A stretch of DNA of 64,000 nucleotides, taken from assembly GCF_000380485.1 (NCBI RefSeq), contig NZ_AQYG01000050.1, positions 186,001-250,000 of the forward strand, given 5' to 3'. Positions within the stretch are counted from its first letter, which is position 1. Each line of letters begins with the position of its first letter. Shown here in pieces: positions 62,201 through 64,000 of the stretch. Below the pieces are notes generated by a model. That model was not told the DNA's origin and did no database searches. It saw only the letters and a program-made list of their open reading frames with translations. The stretch is from Jongsikchunia kroppenstedtii DSM 45133 (lineage in GTDB: Bacteria; Actinomycetota; Actinomycetes; Mycobacteriales; Mycobacteriaceae). The translations under genes and the position numbers were made by a program.

Positions 62201-62675
62201 CGCGATGCGGATCGTCGCCGATGACGCGAATCTCGATCCGGGACAGTGGCTGGCGTTCACCCCGCCACGCATTCCGAAGCTGCATACCCTGCAGCAGGTG
62301 GTCGGCACCACGCCATCGCTGATCGACTTCACCGTCGGCGACCAGTTCCCCTGCCAGCGTCCGGTGACCAGCACCAACGGGGTCGACGAGATTCCGCAGT
62401 TCCGGATCCTTCCGGACCGGATTCGTGCTGTGTCCCAGTCGAAGTCGTGGATGGCCGCGAACGGCGGCGGCCCGCTCGGCACCTACGAGGCGCTGACCAA
62501 CGCCGACACCATGTCGTCGTACCTGCAAGGCGATCTGTACGCGGACTGGGGCGAGCTGGAGAAGCTCACACCCGTCGTTCCCGACGCGCCCTCTGCGCAC
62601 ATCATGACCGGCGAACGCTCGGTATGGGGCTGGCATCGTGCCGGCGGCATCTGGGTGGTGGCTCAAAATGGATAG
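59202..62675 (+). CDS. embA: Arabinosyltransferase EmbA
   Basis: An 1157-aa GT53 enzyme with the same layout as its neighbours. The catalytic pair is Asp296-Asp297 in PDDGYVLNMGRGSAHAGY, and the following APFDWY is the EmbA-type sequence. The C-terminal carbohydrate-binding domain ends at WGWHRAGGIWVV. The GTG at 59,202 is chosen; a TTG 6 bases earlier is possible. It lies 102 bases after embC and overlaps embB by 8 bases. Confidence 0.9.
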   Translation: MSVSSSLFAALKPVVPTGRTLRIVAVVSGILGIVLCGITPLLPVKEHTASVDWPRSQPLSGPTASVTAPLTQQTAQSVTVRIPCATMATAQPNALIFSTVPTSSYTVMQKGLVIAAGGGAAANGPRDPNGPGVSITSRGTPLLTTTHAELQHCKALLVTADLHGVHAELRGIAGGTTSVIRAGNAGAQSRPQVDGVFTTLTPDVVRAVDNAGLTAHIEIDTRFDSTPSVAKILAMVLGVLAVLVSLAALALLDWQGGYHRRVGRRDWKRLLWPRPADIAVTAVLVVWHFLGAGTPDDGYVLNMGRGSAHAGYLLDYYRFFGVPEAPFDWYYTFLADWSHVSAAGIWMRIPSLVAGLISWFVLSRVILPRIGPAVRGGSRTLSQRLPGASVWAVWSAATVFTAFWMAFASGLRSESMIILGSLLTWWGVEQAIATRRMLPAAFAAFVAALTLALAPHGVIAIAMLVAGSAAMLRVLVRRSNVDSAASGGTRLIELGALLIPVIAAASVVSVIVFRDQTLMTVIEAARVRWNVGPTDHWYQEFVRYYFITVPNSEGALTRRVPVLILLAALLAVAAIMLRRKRIPGIDPGPVWRGVSTVFITMLLLQFTPTKWTIQFGVFAGIAAALAAVAAVAVAEVSRTSVRNLTLFISALLFALAASTAGINAWPWARELGISWYDKAPSLGGTAVSTPLLALAVLVGAFGVWQHLRMDYVKNKGLAHASPADDGALSKADRRRLFLAPSPIAIIAGILVVAELLLFVKAAASRSDSYTVLRGNLKALGGDSCAMADRVLVEPDSNAGQLVPAAGISISDALAGKGNPAGGGTPAVGFTPNGVAGDLSPDLGSAKPGQMNVASSPTAQYSIAGGAAGTLGGNGPTGVNGSTASLPFGLDPARTPVLGSYGFNTGDAHVVTDWYQLPDAAARKGSPLIAITAAGSIMSTDNEQFTQYGQLLRVEFGRMDGGQFVPVGTRIAPIDPGDSTRPNRPWRNLRVPMNLVPPRATAMRIVADDANLDPGQWLAFTPPRIPKLHTLQQVVGTTPSLIDFTVGDQFPCQRPVTSTNGVDEIPQFRILPDRIRAVSQSKSWMAANGGGPLGTYEALTNADTMSSYLQGDLYADWGELEKLTPVVPDAPSAHIMTGERSVWGWHRAGGIWVVAQNG

Positions 62676-64000
62676 GCAGGCTGTGAAACAGACCCCGGGT
62701 GACCAGGACCTCCAGAGCGGGGGGCTCCGCGACCGCATCAACGACAGCGGAGTGATGCGCCGTATCCGGTCGCTATACGGACCCGACTATCGCAACGTCA
62801 GGTGGGCCTCGGTCATCACCGGTGTGCTCGGCCTGCTGCTGGCGCTGATGACACCGCTGCTGCCGATCAAACAGACCACGGCAGAACTGAATTGGCCGCA
62901 GCAGAGCCGGGTCTCCGACGTCTCGGCGCCGATGGTGTCGTTCGTGCCGATCGACATGAACTTGTCGATCCCCTGTTCGGCCGCGGCCGAGCTGCCCGCC
63001 GACGGCGGCGTGCTGCTGTCCACGATCCCCAGCGGCGGGGCCGGGGCCAGCGCGCACGGCCTGTTCGTCAAGGCCACCGACGACCGCATCCAGGTCACCG
63101 ACCGCGACATCATGCTCCTCGACGCCAACCGGCATGCCCTGCAGTCGAATCCGTCATGTGCAATCAGCGTGGCGGCCGACACCAAGGGCATCACGGCCAA
63201 GGTCACCGGCGTCCCCGACAGCCAGATGACGCCCGACGACGGCAAGTTCACGGCGGCGATCGGCGATCCGAACATGCGGCCGCAGGTCGTGGGCATCTAC
63301 ACCGATCTGCCGGATTCCACTAACACGGCGGGCATTTCGTTCCACTCGGTGATCGACACTCGCTTCATCAGCACGCCGACTACGCTCAAGTTCGCCGCCA
63401 TGGTCTTCGGCATCCTGATGGTGATCTGTTCGCTGGTCTGCCTGGGCATCCTGGACAACCGGGACGGCCGCAGGCATCGACGGCTGCTGCCCGCCGGGTG
63501 GTGGCGGGTCAAGCCTCTCGATCTGGTGGTCATCGGCGTCTTCGGGCTCTGGTGGCTGATCGGCACCAACACCTCCGACGACGGCTACAACTACATCAAC
63601 GGCCGCGTCGCGCAGGCATCGGGCTACGTGCCCAACTACTTCCGCTACTTCGGCGTCCCACAGGATCCGATGGGCTGGCACATGCAGTTCATCGGCATGA
63701 TGACCCGCATCACCGACGCCCAGCCGTTCATGCGGCTGCCCGCGCTGCTGATGGGCGTGCTCTGCTGGTGGCTGCTGTCCCGAGCGGTCCTGCCGCGTCT
63801 GGGCCATGCGGTGCGCCACAGCACCGCCGCCTACTGGGCCGCCGCCGGTGTGCTGCTGGCGATCTGGCTGCCGTTCAACAACGGTCTGCGTCCCGAGGGT
63901 GCAATCGCCCTGGGCGCGCTGCTCACCTGGTGCTCGGTCGACCGGGCCATCGCCACCCGGCGACTGCTGCCGCTGGCGTTCGGCATCCTGTTCGCCGCGT
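62668..64000 (+). CDS. embB: Arabinosyltransferase EmbB (partial, runs off window)
   Basis: The first 444 codons of the third emb gene, open to the window end. The ATG overlaps embA's stop region by 8 bases. It has the helical N-terminus, periplasmic domain with paired Cys (IPCSA, PSCAIS), then Asp304-Asp305 in SDDGYNYINGRVAQASGY. Where M. tuberculosis EmbB has the ethambutol-contact Met306 (DDGYILGM), this reads DDGYNYIN, so the residue is Asn311 and its neighbours also differ. With EmbA it would form the arabinan-branching heterodimer. Confidence 0.9.
   Translation, partial: MDRQAVKQTPGDQDLQSGGLRDRINDSGVMRRIRSLYGPDYRNVRWASVITGVLGLLLALMTPLLPIKQTTAELNWPQQSRVSDVSAPMVSFVPIDMNLSIPCSAAAELPADGGVLLSTIPSGGAGASAHGLFVKATDDRIQVTDRDIMLLDANRHALQSNPSCAISVAADTKGITAKVTGVPDSQMTPDDGKFTAAIGDPNMRPQVVGIYTDLPDSTNTAGISFHSVIDTRFISTPTTLKFAAMVFGILMVICSLVCLGILDNRDGRRHRRLLPAGWWRVKPLDLVVIGVFGLWWLIGTNTSDDGYNYINGRVAQASGYVPNYFRYFGVPQDPMGWHMQFIGMMTRITDAQPFMRLPALLMGVLCWWLLSRAVLPRLGHAVRHSTAAYWAAAGVLLAIWLPFNNGLRPEGAIALGALLTWCSVDRAIATRRLLPLAFGILFAA

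Noticed and set aside
60252-62741. An 829-codon minus-strand frame antisense to embA
   Set aside because: Same reason; no signal of selection or motif.

Overview
This is high-GC DNA from a mycolic-acid actinomycete of the order Mycobacteriales. The gene order matches the Mycobacterium tuberculosis Rv3753c-Rv3808c neighbourhood in many places, and the window carries arabinogalactan genes, a mycolyltransferase and three emb arabinosyltransferases. Local order differs from Mycobacterium, so Gordonia, Williamsia, Rhodococcus, Nocardia or a relative is likely. The sequence alone does not fix the genus.

Positions 1-25.4 kb are mostly host housekeeping and envelope genes. They include tadA and its partner, tyrA, a ProXVWZ-type osmolyte ABC transporter, a methyltransferase, two tandem membrane-anchored MmpS-like proteins, a divergent ddl/murF pair, secreted hydrolases with TetR regulators, tRNA-Arg(ACG) and tRNA-Ser(GCT), an MFS exporter operon, an aromatic aminotransferase, an antigen-85-type mycolyltransferase, a thioesterase and an acyltransferase.

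Positions 25,416-34,351 are an 8.9-kb prophage-like element in the 3' end of tRNA-Ser(TGA), bounded by a 26-bp direct repeat. Its only recognisable virion gene is an HK97-type major capsid gene. It also has a RecA-like replication ATPase, a WhiB-like protein, DUF2742- and DUF6011-like proteins, several tiny translationally coupled genes, a divergent excisionase/repressor switch with a palindromic operator, and a tyrosine integrase broken by a one-base frameshift. Low-GC cargo, a ClpP/SppA-like serine protease with a small upstream gene, lies next to attL. No portal, terminase or tail gene is visible, so it looks like a satellite or minimal prophage of the phiRv1/phiRv2 kind. A relative of its repressor sits just outside attL and may be left from an older insertion.

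Positions 34.4-64 kb are a cell-wall arabinogalactan region. The order is: quinone oxidoreductase, PLP-fold protein lacking the catalytic lysine, proteasome activator bpa, galactan exporter wzm-wzt, glfT1, convergent glfT2, an F420-type oxidoreductase, a GtrA protein, a secreted lipase, dprE1-dprE2-aftA, a metallo-hydrolase, then an IS3-family insertion that has cut a HAD phosphatase and an SDR gene, a large membrane protein, a PAP2-type enzyme, aroQ, and embC-embA-embB. embB runs off the right edge. Together these genes make decaprenyl-phosphoryl-arabinose, build and export galactan, and add arabinan. Several gene ends carry long perfect inverted repeats, the most striking being a loop-less 76-bp palindrome at 42,758-42,833.
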